A DNA stretch of 47,529 nucleotides. It comes from Alphaproteobacteria bacterium. GTDB taxonomy: Bacteria; Pseudomonadota; Alphaproteobacteria; Sphingomonadales; Sphingomonadaceae. Of the stretch, positions 8,341 through 17,778 are shown one piece after another. Location of the stretch: assembly GCA_019239415.1 (NCBI GenBank), contig JAFAZW010000085.1:1-47529 (forward strand), in the 5' to 3' direction. How positions within the stretch are numbered: the first letter of the stretch is position 1; every line of letters begins with the position of its first letter. The translations under genes and the position numbers were made by a program. Under the pieces are notes generated by a model that ran no database searches, was not told the DNA's origin, and saw only the letters and a list, made by a program, of their open reading frames with translations.

Positions 8341-9651
8341 ATGACGGTAAGCGAGGCCCGGCCGGCCGCCTTCGGAGCCTCCCCGCCCCTGCGCGGCACC
8401 GCCCGCGTCCCCGGCGACAAGTCGATTTCCCACCGCGCGCTGATCCTCGCCGCCATGGCGCGCGGGCGCAGTTCGATCACCGGCCTGTCCGCGGGCGACG
8501 ATGTCCGCGCGACGGCCGCGGCCCTCGGCGCGATGGGGGTCGACATCGCGCGAGACGGCGAGGCCTGCGCGGTCGAAGGAGTCGGGACCGGCTGTCTGCT
8601 CCAGCCGCAAGACGCGCTCGACATGGGTAATAGCGGCACCTCGGCGCGCCTGCTGATGGGCCTCGTCGCCAGCCATCCGACGACCGCCACCTTCGTGGGC
8701 GACGCCTCCCTCTCGCGCCGCCCGATGGCGCGGGTGATCGATCCGCTGCGGCGCCTCGGCGCCGACATCGCCGCCAGCCCGGGCGGACGGCTGCCGCTGT
8801 CGGTGCGCGGCCTCTGCCCGGCCGTGCCCCTGCTCCACCGGATGGCCGTGCCGTCCGCGCAGGTGAAGTCCGCCATCCTCCTCGCGGCCCTCAACACGCC
8901 GGGCGTCACCCGCGTCGTGGAGCCGGTGCCGACGCGCGACCATAGCGAGCGCATGCTCGCGGCCTTCGGCGCCGACATCCGCGTCGACGGCGAGGAGATC
9001 GCGCTGCGCGGCGAGGCCGAGTTGCGCCCACAGCATGTGACCGTTCCGGCGGATCCTTCCGCCGCCGCCTTTCCGCTGGTCGCGGCGCTGCTCGTGCCCG
9101 GCTCGGACGTGCGGGTGGAAGGGGTCGGGATGAACCCCGGCCGGATCGGGCTGTTTCAGGTTCTGAAGGAGATGGGTGCGGACATCGTGGTGGAGAATGA
9201 ACGCGAGCAAGGCGGCGAGCCGCTCGCCGACATTCGGGCGCGGCACTCGGCTCTGCGCGGCGTGGACGTCCCGGCCGAGATCGCCCCGGCGATGATCGAC
9301 GAGTTTCCGATCCTCTTCGTCGCTTCTGCCTTCGCGACCGGGACGACGCGCACCGCCGGACTGTCGGAGCTGCGGCTCAAGGAATCCGATCGTCTCGCCG
9401 TGATGGCGGACCGGTTGGACGCCATCGGCGCGCGGACCGAGGAGCGGCCGGACGGCCTCGTCGTCCACGGGTCCGGCGGCGACCCCCTCCCTGGCGGCGC
9501 CACGATCGACCCGCGCCTCGACCACCGCATCGCGATGAGCCTCGCGGTGGCTGGCCTCGCCTGCGCGGCACCGGTAACGGTCGCCGACATGACCCCAACC
9601 GACACCAGCTTCCCCGGCTTCGAAGCCATGCTCAGGGGGCTGGCCGCATGA
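8341..9651 (+). CDS. aroA: 3-phosphoshikimate 1-carboxyvinyltransferase (EPSP synthase)
   Basis: The 436-residue enzyme adds enolpyruvate from PEP to shikimate-3-phosphate in the shikimate pathway in the cytoplasm. Visible motifs are GDKSISHR near the N-terminus, GNSGTSARL (PEP site), a DEFPIL segment holding the catalytic Asp, and RLKESDRL near the C-terminus. The GNSGTSARL form resembles the naturally glyphosate-tolerant class II enzymes rather than the GNAGTAMRPL form of class I; this classification is by motif only. ATG at 8341 is preferred; an ATG at 8311 is also in frame and neither has a strong Shine-Dalgarno. The stop overlaps cmk by ATGA. Confidence 0.97.
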   Translation: MTVSEARPAAFGASPPLRGTARVPGDKSISHRALILAAMARGRSSITGLSAGDDVRATAAALGAMGVDIARDGEACAVEGVGTGCLLQPQDALDMGNSGTSARLLMGLVASHPTTATFVGDASLSRRPMARVIDPLRRLGADIAASPGGRLPLSVRGLCPAVPLLHRMAVPSAQVKSAILLAALNTPGVTRVVEPVPTRDHSERMLAAFGADIRVDGEEIALRGEAELRPQHVTVPADPSAAAFPLVAALLVPGSDVRVEGVGMNPGRIGLFQVLKEMGADIVVENEREQGGEPLADIRARHSALRGVDVPAEIAPAMIDEFPILFVASAFATGTTRTAGLSELRLKESDRLAVMADRLDAIGARTEERPDGLVVHGSGGDPLPGGATIDPRLDHRIAMSLAVAGLACAAPVTVADMTPTDTSFPGFEAMLRGLAA

Positions 9652-10268
9652 TCGTCGCCGTCGACGGCCCCGCGGCAAGCGGCAAAGGAACGATCGCCCG
9701 CGCCCTGGCGCGGCATTTCGGCCTGCCGCACATGGATACCGGCCTCCTCTACCGCGCGGTGGCGCTCAATCTCCTGCAGTGGCACGGCGATCCCGAGAGC
9801 GAGTTCGCCGCCGCCCGCGCCTGCGATTTCGCGCAGGTCGATTTCGACGATCCGGAGCTGAAGACCGAGGCGGTGGGGGGGATCGCCTCGCGCATCTCGG
9901 CTTACCCGATGGTCCGCGCTGCGCTTGTCGAGCGCCAGCGCGCCTTCGCGCGGCAGCCGGGCGGCGCGGTGCTCGACGGTCGCGACATCGGCACCGTCAT
10001 CGCGCCGGAGGCCGAGGTGAAGCTGTTCGTCACCGCCGCGCCGGAAGTGCGCGCCCGCCGCCGCCTCGACGAATTGCTCCGCATGGGGCGCCATGCCCAT
10101 TACGAAGACGTGCTCGCCGACATCCGCGCCCGGGACGAGCGCGACAGCCACCGCGCCGCCGCCCCCCTCGTCCGGGCGGCGGACGCCATCCTGCTCGACA
10201 CGAGCGCGCTGGACGCCGCGGCGGCGGCGGCCGCGGCCATCGCCGCGGCCGAGGCGAAGTCAGCCTAG
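9648..10268 (+). CDS. cmk: Cytidylate kinase
   Basis: The 206-residue protein phosphorylates CMP and dCMP to the diphosphates. It has the P-loop [13 protein letters not shown] at the N-terminus, [10 protein letters not shown], the DGRDIGTVI motif and the Arg-rich lid ([10 protein letters not shown]). It overlaps aroA by ATGA, a conserved pairing. In many proteobacteria rpsA follows cmk; here the next gene is on the opposite strand and the stop codons overlap (10265-10268). The C-terminal run of alanines is probably lineage-specific. Confidence 0.96.
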   Translation: MIVAVDGPAASGKGTIARALARHFGLPHMDTGLLYRAVALNLLQWHGDPESEFAAARACDFAQVDFDDPELKTEAVGGIASRISAYPMVRAALVERQRAFARQPGGAVLDGRDIGTVIAPEAEVKLFVTAAPEVRARRRLDELLRMGRHAHYEDVLADIRARDERDSHRAAAPLVRAADAILLDTSALDAAAAAAAAIAAAEAKSA

Positions 10269-10798
10269 CGGCAGCGCAGGTTCTGCTGCTGGGCGACGGC
10301 CGAAGCGACCAGCGCACCCAGCGCCCCGCCGATCAGCGTGCCGGCGGTGCGGTGGCGGCCGCCGTCGATGATGTTGCCGAGCAGCGCCCCGCTGGCGCCA
10401 CCGACGACGAGGCCGATCGTGCCGTCGCCGCGCTTGCAATAATAACGGCCGTCCGAGCCGCGATAAACTTCGTCGCGGGCTTCGAGCCGCCGCTCCTCGG
10501 CGCGCGCGTCGTCGCGATAATAGCGGGCGGCGTCGTAGGTCGTGTCGTAGCCGGGGCCAGGTGGAGGCGGCGGCGGCGCGTCGTAGCCGCGCTCGTACGG
10601 CCGATCGTAGCCGCCGCGCGCATCGCGGTCCCGCGCGCGCATGAAGCGGTCGCGCTCGCGCTGGTAGAGATCCGTCTCCTGCTGGTAGCGGGCCTGCGCC
10701 GCGTCCCAGCGCCTCTGCTCCTCATAGGTCTGGCCGGTTGCCGGGCTCGCCGCCACCGGCGCCAGGACCAGCACCAAAGCCAATGCCGTCCGCATCAT
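10265..10798 (-). CDS. Glycine-zipper 2TM domain protein (exported)
   Basis: The 177-residue protein has a signal peptide ([20 protein letters not shown]). A charged, coiled-coil-prone Arg/Glu/Asp/Tyr-rich stretch follows, then a polyproline patch (PPPPPPGPG). The C-terminal glycine zipper is [19 protein letters not shown] and [16 protein letters not shown]. Glycine-zipper 2TM proteins sit in the envelope and include SlyB/Rick_17kDa-like outer-membrane lipoproteins, but no lipobox cysteine is seen here. Start ATG 10798 follows GAGGAG by five bases; ATG 10795 is equally possible. Its stop codon overlaps that of cmk in convergent orientation. Confidence 0.8.
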   Translation of the reverse strand: MMRTALALVLVLAPVAASPATGQTYEEQRRWDAAQARYQQETDLYQRERDRFMRARDRDARGGYDRPYERGYDAPPPPPPGPGYDTTYDAARYYRDDARAEERRLEARDEVYRGSDGRYYCKRGDGTIGLVVGGASGALLGNIIDGGRHRTAGTLIGGALGALVASAVAQQQNLRCR

Positions 10799-10865
10799 CC
10801 GCACTCCTCAAACGCTTACTGGGAGCGGCAGGATAGCATGGCGGGGCCCAATGCGAAGGGGGCGC

Positions 10866-11165
10866 TTACCAGGGCGTGTCGTTCTTCGGCAGGCCGGCGC
10901 AGCCGTTGTTGCAGCCGGGATCGCCGTTATGCTGCTTCATCGCGAGGCCGACCGTCTCCTGCTGCTTCTGGTCTTCCCACTGCTGGGCGGTGTGGCATTC
11001 GCGCACCGCCTGCAGGCGCGAGCCAACCACGTCGCGGCTGACGCAGATCATCTTGTTGGGATTGTAGCCGGGTTTGCCGTAGCCGGTCTGAACGCCGCTG
11101 TGGGTGGAGCGCATCGTGGTCGGTGCCAGCAATGCAGCGGCTATGACGACGAAATGGGCGAACAT
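10866..11165 (-). CDS. Small secreted hypothetical protein with four cysteines
   Basis: The 99-residue protein has a signal peptide (MFAHFVVIAAALLAPTT). The mature part has cysteines in ICVSRDVVGSRLQAVREC and GCNNGC, suggesting two disulfides. The ICVSRDVVGSRLQAVRECHTAQQWE segment resembles a recurring short motif of sphingomonad periplasmic proteins of unknown function. AGAGGAG five bases before the ATG at 11165 supports the start. It follows the flippase on the same strand direction but is separated by about 60 bp. Confidence 0.7.
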   Translation of the reverse strand: MFAHFVVIAAALLAPTTMRSTHSGVQTGYGKPGYNPNKMICVSRDVVGSRLQAVRECHTAQQWEDQKQQETVGLAMKQHNGDPGCNNGCAGLPKNDTPW

Positions 11166-11224
11166 GGGCGCTCCTCTGACTTTCTCATCAAGAATACCAC
11201 AGCGTCTCCAGCGGCGCCAATCGC

Positions 11225-12727
11225 TTACAGAAGGCGCACGGCGCGGCCGAAGCCGCCGAGCGCCACGCGGTCGGAGCGGGTGAGCCCCACCCGCAGCGCG
11301 GCCCAGCTCGCCGCCGCCCAGAGCAGGACAAGCGTCGCGAACCGCAACACGCCGCCGAGCAACTGCGTGACGGCCCACATCAGCGCCAAGCCGGCCAGCG
11401 CGGCGGCGAGGCCCTGGAACAGCTTGTGATCGAAGGGGCTCAGGTTGTCCGAGATGCGCAGCTCCACCGTCGCCGCATAAGCGATGGCCAGGGTGGCGAG
11501 GCCGACGGCGATCGCCATCCCTTCCGCGCCGAGCGGGGGCACCAGCAGGAGGCTGAGCAGGATCCACACGGCCGCGCCGACCAGGCTGTTGACGAGGGGA
11601 AGCAGGCGGTGGCCGGTCATCTCGACGATCGGCGTGGCCGGGCCGACGATCGCCTCCGCGGCGCGCGCGCCGACGAGAATGACGAGCAGCGGCAGCGCCG
11701 CCATCGCCTCGGGCCGGTAGATGGACAGGATGTCGCGCCCCGCGAAGGCCAGCAGGCCGGCGAGCGGCACGACGAGCGCCGACGAGACGCGGCTGGCGAA
11801 ATGGTAAAGCGGCGCGATGTCCTCCCGCCGTGCGCGGGCCTGGTGCGCGGCGAGGGGCGCCATGACATACTGGAAGGCCTGGCGCACGGAGAGCGGAAGG
11901 GTCGCGATCTTGCGGGCGATCTCGAACAGCCCCGCCGCCACCGCTCCCCGCGCGCCGGGGATGAGCAGGTTGATGACCACGGCGGGGGCGTCGACGAGCA
12001 GCCGCCGCGCGACGTTCGCCGGCAGCAAGGCGATGCCGGTGACGAGCAGCAGCCGGAAATCGGCGGGTCGCAGCCGCGCGCGCAGCAGCAGCCGGGGCGA
12101 GTAGAAGCGGGCGAGGAGCGGCACGCACAGGGCCGCGGTCAGGGTCAGCGAGGCGAGATGGGCGATGACGAGGCCGAGATGCCCCGCGCCGAGCAGGAAG
12201 AAGCCGCCGGCGAAGAGGATCCGGGCGATCTGCTCCCAGAAGAGGCGGAGGCGAATCTCCGGACCGAAGGCGCGGCGCGCGCGGGCGGCCGAGGTCGCGA
12301 CTTCGACGAAGGTCCATAGCGGCAGTGCCCAGGCGAAGAGGCGGATCGCCTCGACCAGCCAGGGCCGGTCAGCCGGCGCGGCCGAGACGAATGGCGCGAT
12401 CCACGGGGCGCCGACGCTGACCGCGAGCGCGATGGCGGAGGCCGGAAGGATCGTGACGAGCAGCGCCGCCTTCACCGCCGCATGGGCGGCCTCTTCCTCC
12501 TCCTGCGGCACGATGCGCTGCAGGGCGCCGGTCAGCGACAGGTCGACGACGTTCTCGGCGAGGTTGATCGCGCCCCACAGGACGACGTAGAGGCCATAGG
12601 CCGGCAGGCCGTAGAGCCAGATGAAGAGCGGCTGCGCCACCGCTTCAATGAGGGAGCTGGCGCGGGAGAGGGCGACGAGCGCGGCGCCGCGCGCCACCTC
12701 GCCCCGGGTGACGGCCTCGCCGCTCAC
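11225..12727 (-). CDS. Polysaccharide/oligosaccharide flippase (MOP superfamily, Wzx-like)
   Basis: The 500-residue protein has about 12-14 hydrophobic helices, the pattern of MOP-superfamily exporters that flip lipid-linked saccharides across the inner membrane. Typical early features are a positively charged N-terminus followed by ALVALSRASSLIEAVAQPLFIWLYGLPAYGLYV. The GTG start at 12727 overlaps the lptG stop by GTGA, so it is co-translated with lptG. The context suggests a role in building or moving a surface glycolipid or polysaccharide. Substrate cannot be read from sequence. Confidence 0.82.
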   Translation of the reverse strand: MSGEAVTRGEVARGAALVALSRASSLIEAVAQPLFIWLYGLPAYGLYVVLWGAINLAENVVDLSLTGALQRIVPQEEEEAAHAAVKAALLVTILPASAIALAVSVGAPWIAPFVSAAPADRPWLVEAIRLFAWALPLWTFVEVATSAARARRAFGPEIRLRLFWEQIARILFAGGFFLLGAGHLGLVIAHLASLTLTAALCVPLLARFYSPRLLLRARLRPADFRLLLVTGIALLPANVARRLLVDAPAVVINLLIPGARGAVAAGLFEIARKIATLPLSVRQAFQYVMAPLAAHQARARREDIAPLYHFASRVSSALVVPLAGLLAFAGRDILSIYRPEAMAALPLLVILVGARAAEAIVGPATPIVEMTGHRLLPLVNSLVGAAVWILLSLLLVPPLGAEGMAIAVGLATLAIAYAATVELRISDNLSPFDHKLFQGLAAALAGLALMWAVTQLLGGVLRFATLVLLWAAASWAALRVGLTRSDRVALGGFGRAVRLL

Positions 12728-13821
12728 TCCTCCGTCCGGATGAGCACGGTCTCGCCGATGAGGAGGAAGAGCAGGAACGGCGCCCAGGCGGCGACGAGCG
12801 GCGGGTAAGCGCCGAAATTGCCCATCGCGAGCGAGAAATTGTCGGCGACGAAGAAAGCGAAGCCCAGGGCCATGCCGATCACCGCGCGCAGCAGCAGCTG
12901 ACCGGAGCGGGCGAGGCCGAAGGCGGCGATCCCGCCCAGCAGCGGCATCAGGATCACGGAGAGCGGCTTCGACAATTTGTGCCAGAGGCCGGACTCGAGG
13001 TCGGCGGTCGGCCGTCCGGATGCCTTCAGCTGCTCGATCGAATGCTTGAGCGTGGGGAAGGTCTGCTGGTCGGCCTTCACCTTGGCGAGGGTGAACTGGA
13101 TCGGCTCGAGTCCGTCGCCCCAGTGGAGGGTGGCGAGGCGGCTCGTCTGGCCCGTGGAGACCTCGAACCGCGTAACATTCCTGAGCTGCCAGCCGCGGCC
13201 CTCGCGCACCGCGCGCTCCGCGTTGACGAGGCCCTGCAGCGTCTCGCCGGTGCGGTCGTAGATCGTGAGGTTGAGGAGTTCGGTCCGCTCGCCGTCGGCG
13301 TGGACCTGGCGGGCGAGGACGAGGTCCTCGTTGAACCGCACCCAGACGTTGGGCCGCATCCCCGTGTCGCGCGGTACCGGCCCGTAATTGGCGTCCTGCC
13401 AGTCGGCGAGGGTCTCGCTCGCCCGCGTGACGATCCGCTCGTTGAAGCCGTAGCTGACGGCGGCAAGGGCGAGGCTGGCGAGGACGAGCGGCGCCAGGAT
13501 CTGGTGCGCCGAGAGCCCGGCCGCCTTCATGCTGACCACCTCGCTGTTCTGGTTCAGCGTCGCCAGCGTGATCAAGGTCCCGAGCAGCGCCCCGAACGGC
13601 AGGACGAAGGCAATGAGCTGCGGCAGGCGCAGCGACACATAGCGCCACAGCTCCGCGTCGCCGTTGCTGCGATAGGCGAGTACCTTGCTCGATTCGCTGA
13701 GCAGGTCGAGCGTCTGGAGGATGACGACGAGCGCGCCCACGACGGCCAGCGTGCGCAACAGGAACAGCTTGGCCATGTACCAGGCGAGCCGCTTCGACGG
13801 GAAGAAGCGCAGGTTGATCAT
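12724..13821 (-). CDS. lptG: Lipopolysaccharide export permease LptG
   Basis: The 365-residue protein has the YjgP/YjgQ (LptF/LptG) layout: N-terminal helices (RTLAVVGALVVILQTLDLL), FVLPFGALLGTLITLATLNQNSEVVSMKAAGLS, a periplasmic beta-jellyroll from about 140 to 270, and C-terminal helices. With LptF and LptB it extracts lipid from the inner membrane towards the LptA bridge. ATG 13821 overlaps the lptF stop by ATGA. Order lptF-lptG is conserved. In sphingomonads glycosphingolipids replace LPS, so the cargo may not be LPS. Confidence 0.92.
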   Translation of the reverse strand: MINLRFFPSKRLAWYMAKLFLLRTLAVVGALVVILQTLDLLSESSKVLAYRSNGDAELWRYVSLRLPQLIAFVLPFGALLGTLITLATLNQNSEVVSMKAAGLSAHQILAPLVLASLALAAVSYGFNERIVTRASETLADWQDANYGPVPRDTGMRPNVWVRFNEDLVLARQVHADGERTELLNLTIYDRTGETLQGLVNAERAVREGRGWQLRNVTRFEVSTGQTSRLATLHWGDGLEPIQFTLAKVKADQQTFPTLKHSIEQLKASGRPTADLESGLWHKLSKPLSVILMPLLGGIAAFGLARSGQLLLRAVIGMALGFAFFVADNFSLAMGNFGAYPPLVAAWAPFLLFLLIGETVLIRTEE

Positions 13822-15053
13822 CGCGCCGCCGCGGCCGTGACGATCCGGCGCCCGCGTCGGCGGCCGAGACGCAGCACCGCCCCGATCGTCTTGGCGAGCT
13901 TCGAGGCGAAGCGATCGAGCGCGCCGATCGGCTGACCGCCGGGCTTGTAGGCGAGGGTCCAGTACATCCAGACGATGATCGCGCCGAAGATGACGAACGG
14001 TATCCACAGCGAGAAGAGCGGGTCGAGGCGGCCGATCTCGCCCATCCTCAGGCCATATTGGTTCACCTTGTGGTAGACGACGACCATGACGATGGCGAGG
14101 AAGATGCCGAGGCCGGACGTGCTGCGCTTGGGCGGCACCGCGAGCGCCACCGCGAGCAGCGGCATCAGCAGCATCATCAGGATCTCGGCGGTGCGGAAGT
14201 AGAAATTGGCCTGGGCCGCCCGGCGCTGGAGCGGGGTCACCTTGTCGGCGATGCCGAGCTTCAGCAATTCGGTCAGGGTGAGTTCGTCGACGCCTCCGGT
14301 GGTGCCGCGGTGGCGGAAGGCCTCGACCTTGGGCAGGTTCACCGGCAGGTCCTGGATCTGGAAGGCGAGGACGCGGGGGGCGCGGTAGCCCGGCTGGTTG
14401 TGGACGAGCCGGCCGTTCGAGAGGCGCAGCAGGATCGTGTTCGGATCGTCGGTGGCGAGGAAGGTGCCGTGGTCGGCGGTCACCGCGACGGTCTTGCCGT
14501 CGGCATTCTCAATGTCGACGAACACGCCGTTCAGGAGCTTGCCGTCCTTCTCGCTCGAATCGACCCGCATGGTCATATGCTTGCCGAGGCTGGTGAACTC
14601 GCCGACCTTGATCGACGCGCCGAGGGCGCCCGAGCGCAGCTCGAAGCGGAGGTGCTCGTAGCCGTAGCGGGAGGTCGGCTGGAGGAAGCCGACGACGCCG
14701 AGGTTCAGGGCGAGCAAGGCGATCGCGTAGAGATAGGGCACCTTGAGGAGCCGCGTGTAACCGAGGCCGACCGCGCGCATGGCGTCGAGCTCCGAAGATA
14801 TGGCCAGACGGCGGAAGGCGAGGAGGACGCCGAGCAGCAGCCCGATCGGGATGCCGAGCCCCAGATATTCGGGCAGCAGGTTGGCCAGCATCTGCCAGAC
14901 GACCTTAACGGGTCCGCCTTCGCTGACGACGAAGTCGAACAGCTTGAGCATCCGGTCCAGCACCAGCAGCATCGCCGCCAGCGTCAGCGTGCCGACGAGC
15001 GGCACGATGATCAGCCGCGCGATGTAGCGGTCGATGTCGGAGAGGATGCGCAT
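13818..15053 (-). CDS. lptF: Lipopolysaccharide export permease LptF
   Basis: The 411-residue YjgP/YjgQ family protein starts MRILSDIDRYIARLIIVPLVGTLTLAAMLLVLDRMLKLFDFV. The conserved coupling region LGVLLAFRRLAISSELDAMRAVGLGYTRLL contacts LptB. A periplasmic domain occupies the centre and three helices follow. ATG 15053 is used; upstream GTG 15062 and TTG 15065 are in frame, and none has a good Shine-Dalgarno. It is the first gene of the lptF-lptG-flippase run, divergent from a GNAT-like gene with 117 bp between. Confidence 0.92.
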   Translation of the reverse strand: MRILSDIDRYIARLIIVPLVGTLTLAAMLLVLDRMLKLFDFVVSEGGPVKVVWQMLANLLPEYLGLGIPIGLLLGVLLAFRRLAISSELDAMRAVGLGYTRLLKVPYLYAIALLALNLGVVGFLQPTSRYGYEHLRFELRSGALGASIKVGEFTSLGKHMTMRVDSSEKDGKLLNGVFVDIENADGKTVAVTADHGTFLATDDPNTILLRLSNGRLVHNQPGYRAPRVLAFQIQDLPVNLPKVEAFRHRGTTGGVDELTLTELLKLGIADKVTPLQRRAAQANFYFRTAEILMMLLMPLLAVALAVPPKRSTSGLGIFLAIVMVVVYHKVNQYGLRMGEIGRLDPLFSLWIPFVIFGAIIVWMYWTLAYKPGGQPIGALDRFASKLAKTIGAVLRLGRRRGRRIVTAAAAR

Positions 15054-15170
15054 CGGCGCCACCAAAGTGGCATCTTCGGCCGCATTTCAAGCGCAATCGC
15101 GTCCGCGTGCCCTGCCGGCATCCGCGCAAGCGGCGGTGACAGGCCCGGCGCGAGCCGCTACGAAACCGCC

Positions 15171-16319
15171 ATGACCGAGCTTCCCTCCGGCCTCACGATC
15201 CGCGCCGTCGAGGACGCGTCCGACCGCAAGGCCTTCGTCGACCTCGCCTTTCGCCTCAATGCGAACGACCCGAACTGGATACCACCGCTCAAGACGGAAG
15301 TGCACGGCCTGCTCGATCCGCGCACCAATCCCTGGTTCGAACATGCCGAAGCCCGCCTGTTCCTCGCCGAGCGCGACGGACGGCCGGTCGGGCGCATCTC
15401 GGCGCAGGTCGACGCCCTCGTCCAGCAGCATATGGGCGAAGGCACCGGCCAATGGGGCATGCTCGAGGCGGAGGACGAAGGCATCGCCCAGGCACTCATC
15501 CACCGCGCCGAATCCTGGCTGCGCGGCCGCGACATGACGCGTTCGATGGGCCCGTTCAGCCTGTCGATCTGGGACGAGCCCGGTCTCCTCGTCGAAGGCC
15601 ACGACCATCCGCCGACGGTGATGATGGGCTATAACAGCCCCGCCTACGAAGCGTGGGTGGTCGGAGCCGGCTATACCAAGGCAAAGGATCTTTACACTTA
15701 CGCGCTCGACGTCACGAAGGGCTTCCCGCCGCTCGTCCAGCGCATCGTCGCGTCGGGCGAACGGAACCCCCGCATCCGCATCCGCCAGGTCGACAAGAAA
15801 AGGTTCGATGAGGAAGCCGCGCTGCTGCTCGGGATCCTCAACGACGCCTGGTCCGACAATTGGGGCTTCATCCCGCTCACCCCCGCCGAGATCGCCTATG
15901 CCGGCAAGAAACTGAAGCCGATCGTCTTCGAGGACCTCATCCGCGTCGCCGAATATGACGGGGAGCCGGTCGCCTTCATGCTGACCCTCCCGGATCTCAA
16001 CCTCCTGACCCGCGACCTCAACGGGCGGCTCTTCCCGACGGGCTTCGCGAAGTTGCTGTGGCGCCTCCACAAGGCGCGATTCGAAGGGGCGCGGGTGCCG
16101 CTGATGGGCGTGCTGAAGCGGCTGCACGGGACGCGGCTGGCGAGCCAATTGGCGTTCATGATGATCGAATATATCCGCCGCGCCGGCGTCTCGCGCTACG
16201 GCATGACCCGGGGTGAAATCGGCTGGATCCTCGACGACAACCAACCGATGCGCTCGATCGCCGACGCGATCGACAGCCACATCAACAAGGTCTACCGGAT
16301 CTACGAGAAGGCCCTGTAG
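15171..16319 (+). CDS. GNAT-like acyltransferase family protein
   Basis: The 382-residue cytoplasmic protein resembles a conserved proteobacterial family often labelled N-acetyltransferase or, misleadingly, dATP pyrophosphohydrolase. Recognisable segments are DPNWIPPLKTEVHGLLDP near the N-terminus, RPVGRISAQVD (a GNAT beta4-like strand), GPFSLSIWDEPGLLVEG, and the final GEIGWILDDNQPMRSIADAIDSHINKVYRIYEK. Reaction and acceptor are unknown. ATG 15171 begins the conserved part; upstream in-frame extension lies over lptF. Confidence 0.78.
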   Translation: MTELPSGLTIRAVEDASDRKAFVDLAFRLNANDPNWIPPLKTEVHGLLDPRTNPWFEHAEARLFLAERDGRPVGRISAQVDALVQQHMGEGTGQWGMLEAEDEGIAQALIHRAESWLRGRDMTRSMGPFSLSIWDEPGLLVEGHDHPPTVMMGYNSPAYEAWVVGAGYTKAKDLYTYALDVTKGFPPLVQRIVASGERNPRIRIRQVDKKRFDEEAALLLGILNDAWSDNWGFIPLTPAEIAYAGKKLKPIVFEDLIRVAEYDGEPVAFMLTLPDLNLLTRDLNGRLFPTGFAKLLWRLHKARFEGARVPLMGVLKRLHGTRLASQLAFMMIEYIRRAGVSRYGMTRGEIGWILDDNQPMRSIADAIDSHINKVYRIYEKAL

Positions 16320-16350
16320 CGGCACGCGCCGAAGCGGCGGCGGCGTAAGG

Positions 16351-17073
16351 CTACGGCGCAGGCGGCGTCGCGAGGGCTTCGAGGAACTCTTCGTCGGTTA
16401 CGCGGCCGTCCGGGCGGCCGTCGCGGCACACGCGGTACAGGGCATCCACCAGCCTGATCACGCGCTTGGCGGGCCCGGCGGGCATCCACTGGCTGAGGAA
16501 GAGTTCGCGCTCGTCCTTGCCGGTACGGATGAGATAGGTGCCCATCAGCCCCGGCACGCCGCTCGCCGCCGACTCGGGAACGCGCGTAAACAGATGCTGC
16601 CAGGTGGCCACGAGTTGCGCCGCCATGCGCGGCTCGATCGGAGCGGCGCATCCCGACAGCTTGAGGTCGCGGGGGTCCGCCGGCACGGTGGACGCGAGGC
16701 GATCGGCCTCGGCGTCCGAGAGATCTTCCATCCGGCCGCCCGTCTTCACCCGCACCTTTGCGATGAGACGAGAGCGGAACTGCTGGACCATTCCGTACGT
16801 CCAGATCGCCCGGGCGGGCTCGCGCGCGAAGACTTCGTACGAATCTCCCGATCGCCGCAATGCGATCAATTGCTCGGGATAGCCTGAGGAGTAGACGATC
16901 GCGCTGAACTCGACGTCGGGCGCATAGGCTTCGCGGAAGACCGACCGCAGCCTCGCCAAGTGCTGCGCGTAGAGGGTGCCAGGGTCGATCCTGGCAGGCT
17001 TCGGACGGCCGGCGCCCGGGGCCGCCATGGTGATGGCCGCAAGGCTTGCCAGAACGAGGAGGCGGAGCCGCAT
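16351..17073 (-). CDS. Secreted hypothetical protein
   Basis: The 240-residue protein has a signal peptide (LRLLVLASLAAITMAAPGAG) and no recognised domain. A middle part (EFSAIVYSSGYPEQLIALRRSGDSYEVF) looks alpha/beta. Two cysteines (LSGCAAP and YRVCRDG) could pair. The last 50 residues mention LFLSQWMPAGPAKRVIRLVDALYRVC. It is convergent with the GNAT-like gene 31 bp away. Start ATG 17073 follows a weak GCGGG. Confidence 0.65.
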   Translation of the reverse strand: MRLRLLVLASLAAITMAAPGAGRPKPARIDPGTLYAQHLARLRSVFREAYAPDVEFSAIVYSSGYPEQLIALRRSGDSYEVFAREPARAIWTYGMVQQFRSRLIAKVRVKTGGRMEDLSDAEADRLASTVPADPRDLKLSGCAAPIEPRMAAQLVATWQHLFTRVPESAASGVPGLMGTYLIRTGKDERELFLSQWMPAGPAKRVIRLVDALYRVCRDGRPDGRVTDEEFLEALATPPAP

Positions 17074-17137
17074 CGGCCCGCTTGTCTCATGGCGGCGTGC
17101 CGCCCGCAATCGCCGCTTCGCGGGAAGGACGCGGAGT

Positions 17138-17251
17138 CTAGCGCTCCGCCGAGGCCTGCCGCTCGCCCCGTGAGGCCCGGTGGGAAAGCGCGTGCTCGAT
17201 CAGCACGCTGCCGATCATGACGAGCGCCGCCACGCCTACCAACTCGACCAT
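17138..17251 (-). CDS. Putative 37-residue single-pass membrane protein
   Basis: A short ORF on the reverse strand encodes MVELVGVAALVMIGSVLIEH followed by a basic, polar tail ending ASAER. The first 18 residues form one hydrophobic helix and the tail is positively charged, so a small inner-membrane protein is plausible. GGAG lies nine bases before the ATG. I recognise no family. It is short, so coding is uncertain. Confidence 0.4.
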   Translation of the reverse strand: MVELVGVAALVMIGSVLIEHALSHRASRGERQASAER

Positions 17252-17360
17252 TACGCAACACTCCGTTCACGCCGCCCTCCCGACTCGGCGCGTGAAACCC
17301 CCGGCGGGCTCTTGCAACAAGACGCCGCCGAAAGGAAGTCCTTACCGGCCTCCGTCTCGC

Positions 17361-17726
17361 TTACGTGAAGGCGATGCCGACGCGGCCGCGGCGGGCCCAG
17401 CGGACGGTGCCGGTGCGCGGCGGGTGGCCTGCGAGCGCCACGCCGAGCGGCTCGCCCGGCTCCGGCTGGAGCGCGGTGGCGATGGTGATGCCGCCCGCGG
17501 ACGCGTTCACGACCTCGACCAGGGCCGGCTTGCCGCGCAACAGGATCGCGGCGCGCTCGACGAGGCCCTGGTGCCGGTCGCTGCGGCGCTGCGCCGCGCG
17601 ACGCCGCTCGGCCGGCGCCGGGGCCGGTGCGGCATGCGGATCGCGCCGGCATTCGACGCGCGACACCGGCGCCAGCGGCTCGCCCGCCTCCGCCGCCTTC
17701 ACCTTGCTCCGCAACCTGTGCGCCAT
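17361..17726 (-). CDS. PilZ-domain protein
   Basis: The 121-residue protein has a basic N-terminus (RRRAAQRRSDRH) resembling the RxxxR c-di-GMP loop. A beta-barrel segment follows with VEVVNASAGGITIATALQPEPGEPLGVAL (D/NxSxxG motif) and GTVRWARRGRVGIAF. These are PilZ features, so a c-di-GMP receptor role is possible. In NASAGG the usual Asp of DxSxxG is replaced by Asn, so binding is uncertain. AGGAGG upstream of ATG 17726 supports the start. Confidence 0.75.
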   Translation of the reverse strand: MAHRLRSKVKAAEAGEPLAPVSRVECRRDPHAAPAPAPAERRRAAQRRSDRHQGLVERAAILLRGKPALVEVVNASAGGITIATALQPEPGEPLGVALAGHPPRTGTVRWARRGRVGIAFT

Positions 17727-17778
17727 GGCCTGCCCCTCCTCGCGAGCTTGCGATTACCGCCCGCCGGTGAAGGAAGCT

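Noticed and set aside
14058-15170. 753-residue reading of the GNAT-like gene
   Set aside because: The upstream half lies over lptF and has shadow composition; ATG 15171 starts the conserved region.
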